Positions 11,640 to 23,475 of a stretch of DNA of 64,000 nucleotides are shown here, piece after piece; the first letter of the stretch is position 1; each line of letters begins with the position of its first letter. The notes beneath the pieces are model-generated. The model was not told where the DNA came from and made no database searches. It saw only the letters and a program-made list of their open reading frames with translations. This DNA is from Brachionus manjavacas. Lineage: Eukaryota; Rotifera; Eurotatoria; Ploima; Brachionidae. The stretch is taken from NCBI GenBank assembly GCA_019054805.1, contig JAHQIY010000004.1, forward strand, positions 2,604,001-2,668,000, written 5' to 3'. The position numbers were made by a program, and so were the translations under genes.

Positions 11640-12790
11640 CATGGGGATGAAAGGGAGAACTTTGATAATTCCCACCTGCCCAGGGGTCTTTGCAAAATTA
11701 TTTCAATAAAAAACAAAAATTGAAAAAAAAATTTAACAATCATTTTGCCAGCTTTAAATAATCTTATTTTTTGTAAGATTTGTTTTGTAGACCAAAATGA
11801 CGGGATAAAATTAATATTAAGTGATTTTTAAGCTAGGCCTAAAATTTCATATCTGGTCAACCTTTTTGGGCTTATGTCTTCGGCTAATTTGGCTTGATTA
11901 GCGGACAGGCTTAAGCCTATGCCGGTCGAAACTTATCTATCAAGTTAATCGTCGCTAAAAGTCACAAATTTCGGCCGGCAATCAAATTTCTGCCAATTTT
12001 GGGTCAGGTGCGATTGAATATTTGAAAAAAAAGCTCTCAAAAATCTTAAGCAATAACTTAGGAGCAAACACTTAAACTCGTAATATCAAGGAGATCTTTC
12101 AAATAACTCCGAAAAGAATACCTTAAAAAAAATTGAAATACTTTTCTAGGAATTCTTAATTGACGCTTAAAGACCCTAAAATAATGGCTAGCAAAATATG
12201 TCTTTAGTAAATTTATTCTAAGGGCCAACAAAAAATAAATTAGCTTAGCCTAAATTTATCACCAAGCTAACTGTTTTGGTCAATATTTACAAGGTCTTTG
12301 GCAAAAATTTCAATTAAATTCCTAGTCATTGGGACATGAAATTAGAGCGCTGCGTCATGCTTGGGTAGGTGGCCTATCCGCACACTGGTTCCAAAGCACT
12401 TGCAGCACTGGGCTCCAGAGGACATTAAACTACTTACCGGGGCGGGCAGATCAGGTCTGGTGGCTAAATTATGCTGCCGAATGGACAAATTCAATTATTT
12501 TGCAGCCGAGTCTGATGCTAAAAAAATTGGATTAATTTAAAAAATAGGCCAAGTGAATAAACTAAAGCCACAGAAAAGCCTTGGCCGAATAAATGAACAT
12601 TTAACGAATAGATAAAATTTTATCTGTATGACCTAAATTGGTTTGAAAGTGGACATTTGTTAGCCGAGGGGATTAGGCCAAGTTGGCCGGCCGGCTAATT
12701 CGTGTTTGGGCAATATGATACAATTTAGATGGGAATTAGCACAAAAGCGCGCTATTGTCAAAATGGACCAGCTATTGAATCGCACTCGGC
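11640..12790. other. GC-elevated non-coding patch
   Basis: Base composition is visibly richer in G+C than its surroundings, most of all 12340-12490. Recurring GGCTAA, GGCC and GCCGG words occur (11881-11935, 12560-12590, 12670-12710), including palindromes such as AGGCTTAAGCCT and GGCCGGCCGG. Open frames (12329-12535 plus; about 12340-12460 minus) match no family I know. It could be a regulatory or 5'-proximal region, a structured RNA gene, or a relict of a GC-richer element. No function is assigned. Confidence 0.35.
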
Positions 12791-12903
12791 ACACAAAAAC
12801 AACAAAACAAATCTTGAAAATTTAGCTCTTATCTAATTAAGTGTCGTTGGCTAAATTCTTTAAATATTTCAAGTTAATTTGTTTTGCAACAATAGATAAT
12901 TGC

Positions 12904-12928
12904 AAGAGAGAGAGAGAGAGAGAGAGAA
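12904..12928. repeat. (GA)n microsatellite
   Basis: Uninterrupted AG dinucleotide run. A short (GTT)n run follows at about 13002-13017. Confidence 0.85.
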
Positions 12929-13404
12929 ATTTTGTAATGGCTTGAGCTCGGCTTGGAAATAATGAAAACCTTGCAAATGAGTCATAAAAGATTGTAGTTT
13001 GGTGTTGTTGTTGTTGTTCACTTTCGCTCGATTACTTTCTTTACACGCTTACTCTTCATATTCTAATAAATTCAAATTTAAAAATGAAAAGAATAATTTA
13101 TTCTTGCTTTACCTAAACAAATATTTCCACTCTATTATGCTAAGTTTATGCTACGAATGTTTGATACAGAGCCATTCTGAATTGAGCCAAAATGAAATGT
13201 CAAAATTTTGTGTATATAATTCTATCTCAAGGTAACCTTGGTTTACATGGTTGTTTGGATCTTGGAGAAATTCAAAATGAGCAATTTTAGATCATTTGTT
13301 TAATTCAAGCCTTGGTGGCTTAGTGAATTTTAGACAGAAAAAATTACAATTTAAATTTTTATTGATTAAAGTTATTTTTGTTTTTTTTTTTGAATACCAA
13401 AATT

Positions 13405-13712
13405 TTTCTCACTGGCCTGAGACATTGTCGAATGCTGACATATACAGAAGAACAAATTCAGAGCCATTAAGTCAATGCATTAAGAACAAAAGACTGCGAT
13501 GACTCGGGCATGTACTTAGAATGAAAGAAACACGGATACCAAAAAAGAGCCTTTCAATGGACACCTCAAGGGCGAGCTCAACAATCACGAAAGAGCTCAT
13601 CGAAATGGGAATGACATGGAGAGAAGCAAGGGTAAGGGCAAAAGATCGATTTGAGTAGAAATCAGATGTAATGACCCTGTGCTCCACAAAGAGTGAATAA
13701 GGAAAAAAAAAA
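13405..13712 (+). mobile_element. LINE ORF2 C-terminal fragment, copy 1
   Basis: Reads LGHVLRMKETRIPKKSLS, then TWREARVRAKDRFEWK and LCSTKSE-stop. This is the hallmark C-terminus of animal non-LTR reverse transcriptase polyproteins (GHVLRM...RIPK...W..A...A.DR..W...). It ends just before a (TAA)n tail at 13731-13820, as expected for a 3' end. A related copy follows at 13885-14735. Confidence 0.75.
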
Positions 13713-13730
13713 TTTCTAATTGATACCACA

Positions 13731-13796
<66 letters not shown>

Positions 13797-13820
13797 AATA
13801 ATGATAATAATAATAATAAT
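13731..13820. repeat. (TAA)n microsatellite, LINE 3' tail
   Basis: About 90 bp of AAT repeats with a few ACT or GAT interruptions. It directly follows the end of the LINE coding remnant and is probably its expanded 3' tail. Confidence 0.8.
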
Positions 13821-13884
13821 ACACATTGCGCTATAAAAGGAAAATTACAAAAATACAAGAACTTATAAGTTTTTAGAGTCAACA

Positions 13885-14460
13885 GACATTATTTAAAGTC
13901 TAAAGTAAGAAAGAGCTCAGAAGGAACTGAAAGGGGTTTATTAAAGCTTGAAGACTTAGACCTTGCTGATGATCTGATGGTTATAACTAATACAGAAACA
14001 CATATGTTTATGAAGACGCAATATTTGGCGATAAATGCTAAACCAACCGGACTTGAAATAAATGGGATCCAAACAAAAGTTATGTGCATCAACACAAAAT
14101 TGGATACCCAGATCACCATCGATGGTACAGAAATCGAGTGATTTACATACTTAGGGAACACCATCAGTACAACAATGGGAACACACAGAGACATTAAGAC
14201 TTGCTAAAGCAAAAAGTGCCTTTGCTAGACTCCGAACAGCATGGAAATCAACCAAATACCACAAAAAAACTGGTGTTAAGAAGCGAATGTTGGAGAATAT
14301 GTGAATCTCACAGGAAAAGCCTTTACTCCTACCACACTGGAAGTTTGCGGAGGATCCTCGGGATACACTGGCCTGAGACATAATCAAATGTTTACCTGTA
14401 CATTAGAACAAATTCAGAGCCATTAAATCAATGCATTAAGAACAAAAGACTGCGATGGCT
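13885..14460 (+). pseudogene. LINE reverse transcriptase fragment, copy 2 (frameshifted)
   Basis: KLEDLDLADDLMVIT carries an ADD catalytic pair of the RT palm. It is followed by FTYLGNTIST, and by AKSAFARLRTAWKS in a second frame, both typical of this non-LTR family. Frameshifts and a stop after GTEIE break it. At 14461 the reading stops where a MITE-like element begins. The sequence resumes at 14685 (CTATGCTCCACAAGGAGTGAA), matching the end of copy 1. Confidence 0.72.
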
Positions 14461-14464
14461 TCAA

Positions 14465-14682
14465 ATTGTCCGGACTTTAAAATATAAAAAAAAAAAGTGG
14501 ACTTTTTTTTTTAATTTGCTAGATCAGGCTTATATCAAAAAATTTATACTCTTGGGTTGTCTAATGCTTATTGATTTGCCATATTTCAGAAATTTCTTGC
14601 AATTTTAGCATAAAAGTCTTCACAGTTCTTCTTCAGTATTCTAATTTTTTAAAGCCCGGACTTGGACTTGTAAACAACTCTG
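14465..14682. mobile_element. hAT-like MITE relative, left-truncated, inside a LINE
   Basis: The right end GACTTGTAAACAACTCTG is the inverted form of the CAGAGTTGTTT-type terminus used by the MITEs at 1876 and 55370. The GTCCGGACTTT / AAAGCCCGGACTT blocks form subterminal inverted arms shared with the 55370 copy. The outer left end is missing together with about 200 bp of the host LINE, so a deletion removed that junction. Confidence 0.6.
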
Positions 14683-14735
14683 GTGCAAATCAAAAGTAAT
14701 TGACCCTATGCTCCACAAGGAGTGAATAAGGAAAA
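14683..14735 (+). pseudogene. End of LINE copy 2
   Basis: ATTGACCCTATGCTCCACAA then GGAGTGAATAAGGAAAAA corresponds base for base to the end of copy 1 at 13670-13712. Confidence 0.65.
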
Positions 14736-14859
14736 AATATTAGAAAATCGCTTTTTGTTTTTAATTTAAAATATATTGATTAAAAAAAACACTAACTAAT
14801 TCAAATACCTTATATTTGAATTTTTGAATTTTTTGTACAATTACTCAATAATACTCATC

Positions 14860-15095
14860 TTTAGTTAGACAATGAGCTATGAGACTTGTGTAATTGCTAT
14901 CTTACGATTCTTCTTTTTCTCCTGAACTGTCAAATATTAAAAAATGTCTAATCTTTTGCTAATTATTTTAATTTTTGTATTTTCTTTAAATATATTTAAA
15001 CTTTTTTTTTCTTTTTACTTCTTTTTAATTTTTTTAATTCATGTTTTATTTTGAAGGAGCATTAGCTCGATACAGATAAACAAATAAATTAAAAA
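14860..15095 (+). mobile_element. LINE 3' end (jockey-like, GGAGC hairpin tail)
   Basis: GTGTAATTGCTATCTTACGATTCTTC aligns with the 3' region of the LINE at 35010-37260 and with 52440. It ends with GAAGGAGCATTAGCTCGATACAG and an A-rich tail, the same terminal hairpin as at 52635-52680. Coding sequence is absent (5' truncation). Confidence 0.65.
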
Positions 15096-15100
15096 TAAGC

Positions 15101-17370
15101 CTTCATTTTAAGACCAGAAAATTAAAATGTTGAGTGCAATTATTTTAGAAAATAATTAAAAATTAAAAATGAAACATAATCAAGGACACAGTAAAAGATG
15201 CTGAACCTTTGGTAAAGAACAAAAGGTAGAAATTTTGAGTGCTTGTAAAATTATTAATATTTAGGTGGAAGTAAAATGATCAAGACAAGAAACTAAACTT
15301 AAAAAGATTAATTTTTTTAAAAAAATTTCTTTATCACGATAAGCTTTGTTTGCTTTGTTTTTTAGGTCTTGGAAAAAACCAATATCATCAATTTTAGATC
15401 ATCTATTTAAATAATTTTTGAGTGGCTTTATGAATTTAATTATTAATTTCAAAAATTACGCAAGCTTCAGCGATGATAAAAAAAACTAAAATAAAAGTAT
15501 ACAATTATAAAAAAGAAGTGAAATTTTAGAAAAAAAAATGAAAATAAATAATTTTAAAATTTTTCTTGCTATAATTCATTTGGACACGAAAATAACTAAT
15601 TTTATTTTTTTTAAGGTATATGATTTACTTTGCTCATTTAGACTTACAGTGTTGACATGAAGAGTTGAAATTAATTTTTTTGTATCTGAAGCACCTTTGA
15701 AAGATTTCATAACAGCCAAAAAATAAAGAATTTCTCAGTTATTTTCCTAAAAAATATATTTTTTTATTATTTAAAAAGTAAACTAGACCAAAATATTTAA
15801 ACGATTAATTTTTAGCTTATAAACGTCAAATCACTAGTACCTTTAAAACATTTTATTCCGACCTAAATGTGTAACTATGATATTTTTTTAACTTCTGAAT
15901 ATTTGAGCTAGTGTACAATTTAAAAGATTTTGAATTTTTGTTGGTATTTTTTCAATAAAAGACTTTTGATGAAATTTTTAGCATAATTTACAGAAATTTA
16001 ATAAAACTAATTAATTTTAAATACTCACAATTTTCATAAAAAGAAAGCCAATGTGGAAAAGAAGAGTAACAAACGATACTCAAGTTATGAAAAGTTTAAA
16101 AAAGAAATAAAAAAATTACTTCCTTTAGACAAAAAAATATTTACTAATAAATGAGGATTCTCAAGGTTTATTTAAATGGCTGTCAGTATTTAACACAAAA
16201 AATTTAGTAAAAATTACCACAAATTAATTTTTTTTTTGGTATTCTTACTATTTATGTTAATTTTAAATAAAAAATTTGACACAAAATTAATATTATTAGT
16301 TTTTTATATATTTATGGGTTTTTTATTATTTCTGTGGAATTTTTACATAAAATTTAGTGCACAAATATTAAGAGTGTATTTAAATTTATTTGCCCAGTGA
16401 TTTATTTCAATAAAAAATAATATTGCAACTCAAGTATTAGTTTAATAAAAAATCTTTGAAAGTGAAAACAATTTTTTCTTTAAGAAGTTTAAGAGTTTTT
16501 CTAAATTTAATAGATAAAATGTCTAATTTTTCAAAAAATAAATTTCAAAAATAATTCGATATTTTCTCACTAAATCTTTCTATTTTCGTTTTTTTTATGT
16601 CTTATCGTACAAAAGTTTTTGAGTTTTTTCAAAAAATAAGATAGGAATTGTGTAAAGCTTTAGGTCTTATTTAAAAAAAAATTGAAAAAGCAAAAAAATG
16701 TATTATAGGTTTTTTAAAAGCTTACCTTAAAATTAATTAATTGATTATTAGTTAAGTGCGTTTTTATGGCAAAATATATTACTATACGAGTGCAAACAAT
16801 TTTTGATTCTTTTAAACATGTATACAAGACTCATTAAGAAATTAATTAAAAACTAATTAAGCCAAAAATTTTAAATGAATAAGATTTCTTTTATGCAGAT
16901 CTGAGAAAAAGTAAATAGATACTTAATTTTTTAAAGTAATTTTAGTATTTTTTTTAAAATGATTTGATCATTAGAATTCACCATATTTTACGTAGATTTT
17001 TGTAAATTAACAATAATTTTCTTTTGAATATTACTGAAATTTTCATGAATTTAAGAGCTTTAAAATTAAAAGAGCCCAAAAAAAGAACAATTATTTGTAA
17101 TTTTTTTTTAAAATTTAACAATTTTTTACTAAATTTTAAATAAAAATTTAAAAAAAATTAAAAAACAATATAGAATTTTATTCAAATAAAGATGGATCTA
17201 ATGCAAAAAAAATCCTTTCCTTTTCTAAATATTTCATTCAAAATTATATACAAAATTTAAAAAAAAAGCCTCCTTAACACAAATGATTTGACCAGCAACC
17301 ATCTCTTTTAAATGCAATTTTAATTAAATTTTTTTAAGCTGAGTGATAATCTTTGGACATTTGACAATGA
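15101..17370. other. AT-rich DNA without recognised features
   Basis: Nothing supported on either strand beyond homopolymer runs. Confidence 0.4.
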
Positions 17371-17536
17371 TTAATGAAATTCTGAAAAGTCTTGTTTTTC
17401 TTCTGATTTACGTTTACGGTTTATTTCAATAATTCTTTTAGTTCGTTCCACAAAGTATATAATTTTTCTTCCTTGATTATATTTATTTTTATTATTCATT
17501 GAAAATATATTTCCGACGGCAGTTTGGAATAGAGCT
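17371..17536 (-). other. Coding-like fragment of unknown origin
   Basis: An open minus-strand stretch reads ALFQTAVGNIFSMNN, then YFVERTKRIIEINRKRKSEE, and ends at a stop at 17371. Its lysine/arginine/glutamate-rich composition is unlike the surrounding noise. No start, partner exon or family was recognised. It may be a transposon scrap. Confidence 0.25.
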
Positions 17537-19753
17537 TAGTCCTTCCTTTCAGCCAAATGTTCTTTAGTTAAAAAAAAAAATTCAATACAATACAAGATAG
17601 AATTATATGCTTTAAAAAAAAGCAAATGATTATATTTAAGTATTAATTTAAAAAATTGTTTCTTAATCGCTTATATTGCACAAATATTTTGTCAATTTTT
17701 GAATGGAATTTTATCTTCAATTAGCAATTATGCTAGAAAATCAAAAAAAAATTCAAGGTAGTCAAGACTAAAAAAACTTTAAAAAATTTTTTGTGTTCTT
17801 TTCAATATCTTTATGAAAACTAATTTATTCTCTGTATTCGAACAAAAATAATAATGTATATATTAAAATAATAGGATCTAAACTTTTTTATCGATTATAA
17901 AAATTCACCTTTAATAGTTAATCTATAACTACAAAAAATGAATTTAAATGTATATAATGTAAATGATTTAAAACGATTTAGCTTTAAAAACTAATTTGAG
18001 AATTGAAAAACTTGATCCTAGAAGAAAGTCTTAAAAATTTCAAAACTTAGTACGCGTGAACAAAAAAGAATAAGAGTAAATTTAATTGGCATTAAAAAAC
18101 TTTAACAAGGTTAAATGGCCCTTGATCCAAATAGAATTATAGAACAAGAAGTTACAGTTATCTTTTGGATAAATAGCTTGCCAGAATTAGCTATAAAGGT
18201 GATATTAAATTTTAACAATTTTTTTGAAAATAAAATATAAAAACTAATTAAATTAATGGTCCGTTTAAGGATCACTGATAATCATCTTAATTAAATAACC
18301 TTATTATTTATTATCAGAATACGGATTATTAAAATTCCATTTTGTGTTATTTCAATTTTTTTTTAGATAGTTTGACGAAAATTCACTTTTTTTACGTAAA
18401 TTCAGTAAAAATAAATGTAAAAAAATCGTTATTCTTTAAGGTTCTGTAATTTTACCATTTTTTCTGAAATTTAAATAAAAAATCGTAAATTACAAACCAA
18501 AATCACCACTGTAGTCATTTTTCCAACAACTTTAGAATAAAGATAATAAATCTTTAGCTTTGAAAACAATGAAGTAATTTCAATTAAATCTCTTTTTACT
18601 TTAATAGATGTACTATCAAATTATTGATTAATAATTAATTGACTTTAATTTTTTTGGTTTCAGAAATAATAAAGTTCAGTTATAGCCACAAATTTAAATT
18701 AATTACAAAGAGTTATTTTTAAACCAAGTTAAAAATAAAATTACTAGTCATTTAAAATTTTTTTCTTGTAATTTTTAAGACAAAAATTAATTTTTGAAAA
18801 AATATTACCCTAAAAAATAAAAAATAAATTCTTGTTTATGATTAAGAATTTTGCTTTTCGAACACGTTTAACATTCGAAGACAATTAAATTTAAGAAAAT
18901 TTGTTTTAGATTTACATTTTGTTTAAACGATGAGAACAAAATATTCACAGCTTCTTAATAAATAAAACAAAGCGTTTGCACTTGAAATTAATAAAAAGAG
19001 ATTAAAAATTCACATTACTCTAAGGTTATCCGTTCGAATTTCTATTTAATTAATAAATATTTTATATAGATCGAATGCTTAAATGCTGGATAATTGTTTA
19101 ACTAATGGTAAACAATTGAAGAAGTAGAATAGATGAATAGATTTGAAATTCGATAATGCTGTTTTTAAGTAAAAAATTTTGTTTTGTAAACAATTTTTAA
19201 TTAGAATAAAGGTGTATCGGAATATAATAAAACAATAATTTTATTTTTTTTCTAAATTTTAGTAAATTGCAAAATTTTATTTAGAAAAGGCCAAAAAAAA
19301 TTTTTTTGAAATGATGCCTTAAAATTTAACAATTTATGAATTCAAAATGTAATAAATTGAATTAAAGTCTGTTAATTTTAATTCAAACCCGGGTATTGTA
19401 TTGTACCTATTTAAATTTCCAAATAATCTAAAAGTCTAAAGATCTTTTTTTTTTAATTTGAATAAAATTATTTTTATTAAAAACATTCTTAGGAATTTTT
19501 TGTTAAATTACCTTTGTGAACATATATGAAACATAAACCTTTTCAAAGGTAAATTTTTTTTACTTATTAAAATTACATAAATTTATTGAAATTTTAAAAA
19601 TTTAATTTTCAAATAAGCTAAGTTTAAAATAGCTAAATTAAATTAGCTGTTTCAATTAAATTAGCAGCTAAGTAATTTTTTAGCTTTTTCGATCAAGTCA
19701 ATTTGTTAAATTAAATTAGCTAAAATCAAAATGGCTAAAATTAAAAAAAAATG
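17537..19753. other. AT-rich DNA without recognised features
   Basis: No supported gene or repeat. A short open stretch at about 18115-18240 (MALDPNRIIEQEVTVIFWIN...) is not assignable. Confidence 0.4.
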
Positions 19754-19754
19754 T

Positions 19755-19934
19755 AAGAGACATAAGGAATTAGAATCTGTTAAGAGCCGTGGAAATTGTA
19801 AAAGACCAGTTCAACGGTAAAACGCAAATGGGTGTGAAGCAATCATAAGAATTAATCATGCTGAAAAACAAGATAAGTATAATATAACAAAATTAAATTT
19901 AACTCATAATCATGAAGTTTCTAAGGAATAAAAA
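19755..19934 (+). pseudogene. FAR1/FLYWCH-type zinc-finger fragment of a MULE transposon
   Basis: Reads CKRPVQR-stop-NANGCEAIIRINHAEKQDKY and then ITKLNLTHNHEVSKE. The Cys...Cys...HNHE arrangement is the FAR1-type WRKY-GCM1 DNA-binding domain found at the N-terminus of Mutator-like transposases. One in-frame stop and no downstream transposase core mean it is dead. SWIM-type MULE C-terminal scraps occur at 42228-42790 and 47730-47885. Confidence 0.55.
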
Positions 19935-22269
19935 AACTAGGTTTACCTAGACATTATTTGCTACCTGCACCTATAAGTAGGGCTACTTTTTTTGGCTACG
20001 TGCACCTATAACTAGGTTTCCGCAGTCATATCCAAAATAATATTTTAATTAATTAAAATCAACTTTATATCAAAAAATAATTAGGTAATTTAGTTTTTAA
20101 AACAAGAAGGATGGATTTTTGTTGATTTTTATAATCGTATTTCCTTGAAAATAAGTGCTCCAGTAAAAAAAAACTAGGCGACAATAGGTAAGTTTCATCT
20201 TGTTATTTTCGTATAATATTAACTTTTCTCAGACTAAGATCTTAACGAGTCAAAGTAATAATTTCTGTTGAAAAAAAATTAGGATTATTTTCAAGGAGAC
20301 TGGTAGACCAGTTCAATCAAATCGATTTGAAACCAGTTTTTCCTTAGACCGGTTTTAAAATAAAAACAGTTGAAAAACCGATTTCATTCATCAAGTCGGT
20401 TCTAAAATATGTTTGTAAATCAGGTACTGTCTTCGCTATTTTGATGAAAAAAAGTCAAATAATCTTTTTTTATGTACTCTATTTTATTGAAAGCCCAGAA
20501 TTTTAAATGACAAAAATATTTAGAAATATTTTTTTATATTTTCGCAAAATTGGTTCTGTAGAGTGTACCAACTGATACATTCAATGTAAAGCTTAGTTCC
20601 AGTCTCTGAAAAAAAAAAGAGAAAAAAAAATAATTGACATTTATAAATTTCTGTTCTGGTTTTTTGCTCTATAATTCACAGTGCCAAAAAATCTCACCGG
20701 CCAAAATGAATTAAGTAGCAATTCGGTATTGTGGTAAGACCAAAAATATGACCAGGAATTTTTGAGAAAATGCTTTTTGCTAGTAAAATTATTTATTTAC
20801 ATGAATTTCAATCGCTCATAGTCACCAACAAATAACGCGTAATTTTATGTCATTTCGACAAGATAAAAGCCAACTCTAGATTTTTTTCAACCCCTAACCC
20901 TTAACTAGAATAATTGGACCAAAAATCTGCAAATTATCAAAATAATTTTAAAAATCTCATTCCCTAATTCATTGTGGGTTTAAAGATGATCAAATTCTTT
21001 TAGCTTAAAATTCTAATTTGAACAAAAAAAGCCTTAATATCTTATTGATTATAAGCAGTAAGTGTTTATAAAAAACTTTCAAAATTTCAAACTTTGTTTT
21101 GATCCTATCGGTACATTAAGTGTTAAAAATATGTTCTCTATAAAACATAGCATTCATGTCTTAACCAGTCTAAATGTATTAAAGATTATGATATTAATTT
21201 CTATGTATTATTTTGTCTTTTTGTTTATCTATGAATTTAAATTCCCACGAGATGGTTTTAATTAAATATTTATTCAATTAATGCATTTATCTATAAAAAC
21301 TGTCTTTTTTTAAAAGTCTTTTCCATGAATTTTAGGCTCGGTTTTATTTCGCCAAAGTTTTCAAATTAATTAAAAAAAAATTTAAATAAAGATAAATTTA
21401 AATTCTATTCTTAGATCTAAAACTTTTTCTACAAAATATATAAGCTAATACAAAATTCGAATCCCCCAAATTTTTTTACCAGATAATAAATTTATTTCAA
21501 ATTTAAAATTTTTTTTGTTCTTTTGTTAAGAGACATCAATTTGAGTCCACAACGATGATTTGCTTATTCATCGAGACAACAAGCCCCGGATTGACACATA
21601 TGGTTCCTTTATAACAATTTTTATGTTAAAAACTGTTAAGGTCCTCTAACAACAATTTGGGGTGCCAAAATTTTTTTAATGATACTGCTAGGCAGTTCAT
21701 TAAAACACTGTTGCTTTTCTTTAAATCTTTTTAAAAAAAAAAACTTTTGCATCATCGAAAAAGCGAAGGAAAATAGGCGCCCTTTATTTCAGAGATACTT
21801 AATTCAATTTCTATTGAAGAGTTTTTTTTCAAAAGACCTTTCATAACACATATATATATATATATATAAGTAGATTAAATGGATGAAGCTTTAGAAAATC
21901 AAGGTGTTTGTTTTGAACATTTGAAAAAGAAAAACTCAAAATAATTAATTTTATTGACTTCAGTCAAAAATTTTGAATTTCCTTAAATAAAATTTATTTA
22001 AAATTTTGATTCATTTATTCATCATTAAAGTTTTTTTCAAAAAAAACAACCACATCCATCCTCTCCACTGGACCAGTCTAAAGTTAGATTTATATAAAGA
22101 TTTGGATATTACCCTAAAATAAACATTTGGATTTTTTTATGATGTTTTTGAAAACAATAAGAAAGCTTCATTTTATCTTAATATGTTCTATTTACCACTT
22201 AAATTGAAAAATTTTATAAATATTTTGTAAAATTAAAATAAAAAAAAAAAAATTTTCCCTTTTTTTCAA
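19935..22269. other. AT-rich DNA, (TA)n run at 21850-21868
   Basis: Includes a short TA microsatellite at 21850-21868. Otherwise nothing is supported. Confidence 0.4.
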
Positions 22270-22274
22270 ATTAT

Positions 22275-22330
22275 TCTTTTTTACCAAGACCGGTTTCGAT
22301 ACTTATGGATTTTCATCTGGCTAATAAACT
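22275..22330 (-). other. Degenerate hammerhead-like motif
   Basis: On the minus strand, AGATGAAAATCCATAAG is followed by TATCGAAACCGGTC. The GA(T)GA...CGAAACCGGTC frame is the same as at 43780-43812, but the CUGA box and stem II are not intact. Flanking TTAGCCA and TGGTAA could form a bulged stem I. Likely a decayed PLE-type hammerhead relic. Confidence 0.3.
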
Positions 22331-22689
22331 AATTCAATTTAAATCAAAAACATGAATTAATTTTTCAATAAAGACCAAATAAAAAATTACATTAGAATAA
22401 AATAAACACTAGTTTCAAAATTTAATTTTTTATTTTTACGCCTAATAAATATCTTAATACTTATTGTTTGACCATCATAGTATGTATCTGGACAAAGTTG
22501 ATGTTTAAAAATAAAAAATTGCACTTTCATTCACCGATAAAATGGGGTATAAAAATTCTTATATTTAAATTGCTCAATTTTCATTTGACCTCTTGGTCAC
22601 CAAATGAGGGAAATCAAATTGGTGTTAATAGAATTGGTGAGAAGAAAAAATGTACTTTTTTAAGAAAAATAGTGATGAAATGAAAAACG

Positions 22690-23475
22690 AATTATACAAT
22701 TTTTTCAGGGAATCCCTCCAAAACTCAAAAGCTAAATTTAAGTCTTTTCGATAAACAAATTTCATATAGTGACTGTCCAATCTTCCTTGGTATAAAATTT
22801 GACGAAAACTTATGCTTTAAACCACATATCTAGATCGATCTAGATGTCATGACAGGATAAATATAATAAAAATTCTTTCACGCAAATCTTGGAATTTAAA
22901 TAAAAAAACACTATCGAGTATTTATAATGCTTTAATAGGGTCTTTAATTGATTACAGCTTCTTCGTCTTTAGTTTAGCTTCACACGCAAATTTTCATAAA
23001 TTACAAGTACTCCAAAATATATCCTATAAAGCGATTTATCACCTTCCATTTGAAATACCCTCGGAAATCTTCTTATTTTTTCTTGAAAATCAAAAAATTG
23101 AGATAAACAAAATCAGGTTTAAAAAACTCTTTATAAGATATGTTGAAAACTGCTTTCTCTTCAAAAATGAGTTAATTTTATCACTCATAAAGGACTATGA
23201 AGACGTTTTTGTTGAGATACTCAAGAGATCCTGAAAAAAAGTCTCCCTTATCAATTTTTGTCCATGAATTTCCAAGTGAGTGACCTGCAAAAGTCAAATC
23301 TTTCAATTTTCTATAAGTTTCCCTTTTATAATAGTACCATATCTATCTGTATGTTTTTTAAATATTGTGAACCCAACTTTGTAATGCTATTTATCTGTTT
23401 CACTTTCTTTTAATACACGAACAATAGCTAAAGGAGTTTCAATACTCAAAGTCTATTTATATAATAAATAAAAAA
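22690..23475 (+). pseudogene. LINE RT C-terminal fragment with 3' end
   Basis: YSDCPIFLGIKFDENLCF and SRKSWNLNKKTLSSIYNALI correspond to EIKFLGIKFDSKLNF and SNKKWGLNQKTLGNLYESL of the LINE on the minus strand at 35450-36358. The RT thumb and C-terminal region follow (LQVLQNISYKAIYHLPFEIP). Stops near 22835 and 22860 disrupt it. The 3' end has a GCTAAAGGAGTTTCAATACTC hairpin-like block and an A-rich tail at about 23425-23475. Confidence 0.7.

Noticed and set aside
12329-12535. Open frame in the GC patch; its ACTTACCGGGGCGGG run recalls the start of U1 snRNA.
   Set aside because: Sequence beyond the first 20 nt does not follow U1 stem-loops, and no proper Sm site or snRNA promoter element is seen.
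13472-13882. 136-codon minus-strand frame with a long leucine run.
   Set aside because: The leucine run is the translated (TAA)n microsatellite, and the rest is antisense to LINE coding sequence.
22468-22683. Open frame with SPIKWGIKI, reminiscent of the KP-KWG-K block of piggyBac transposases.
   Set aside because: Only a few residues agree and none of the catalytic aspartate contexts is visible; chance is likely.
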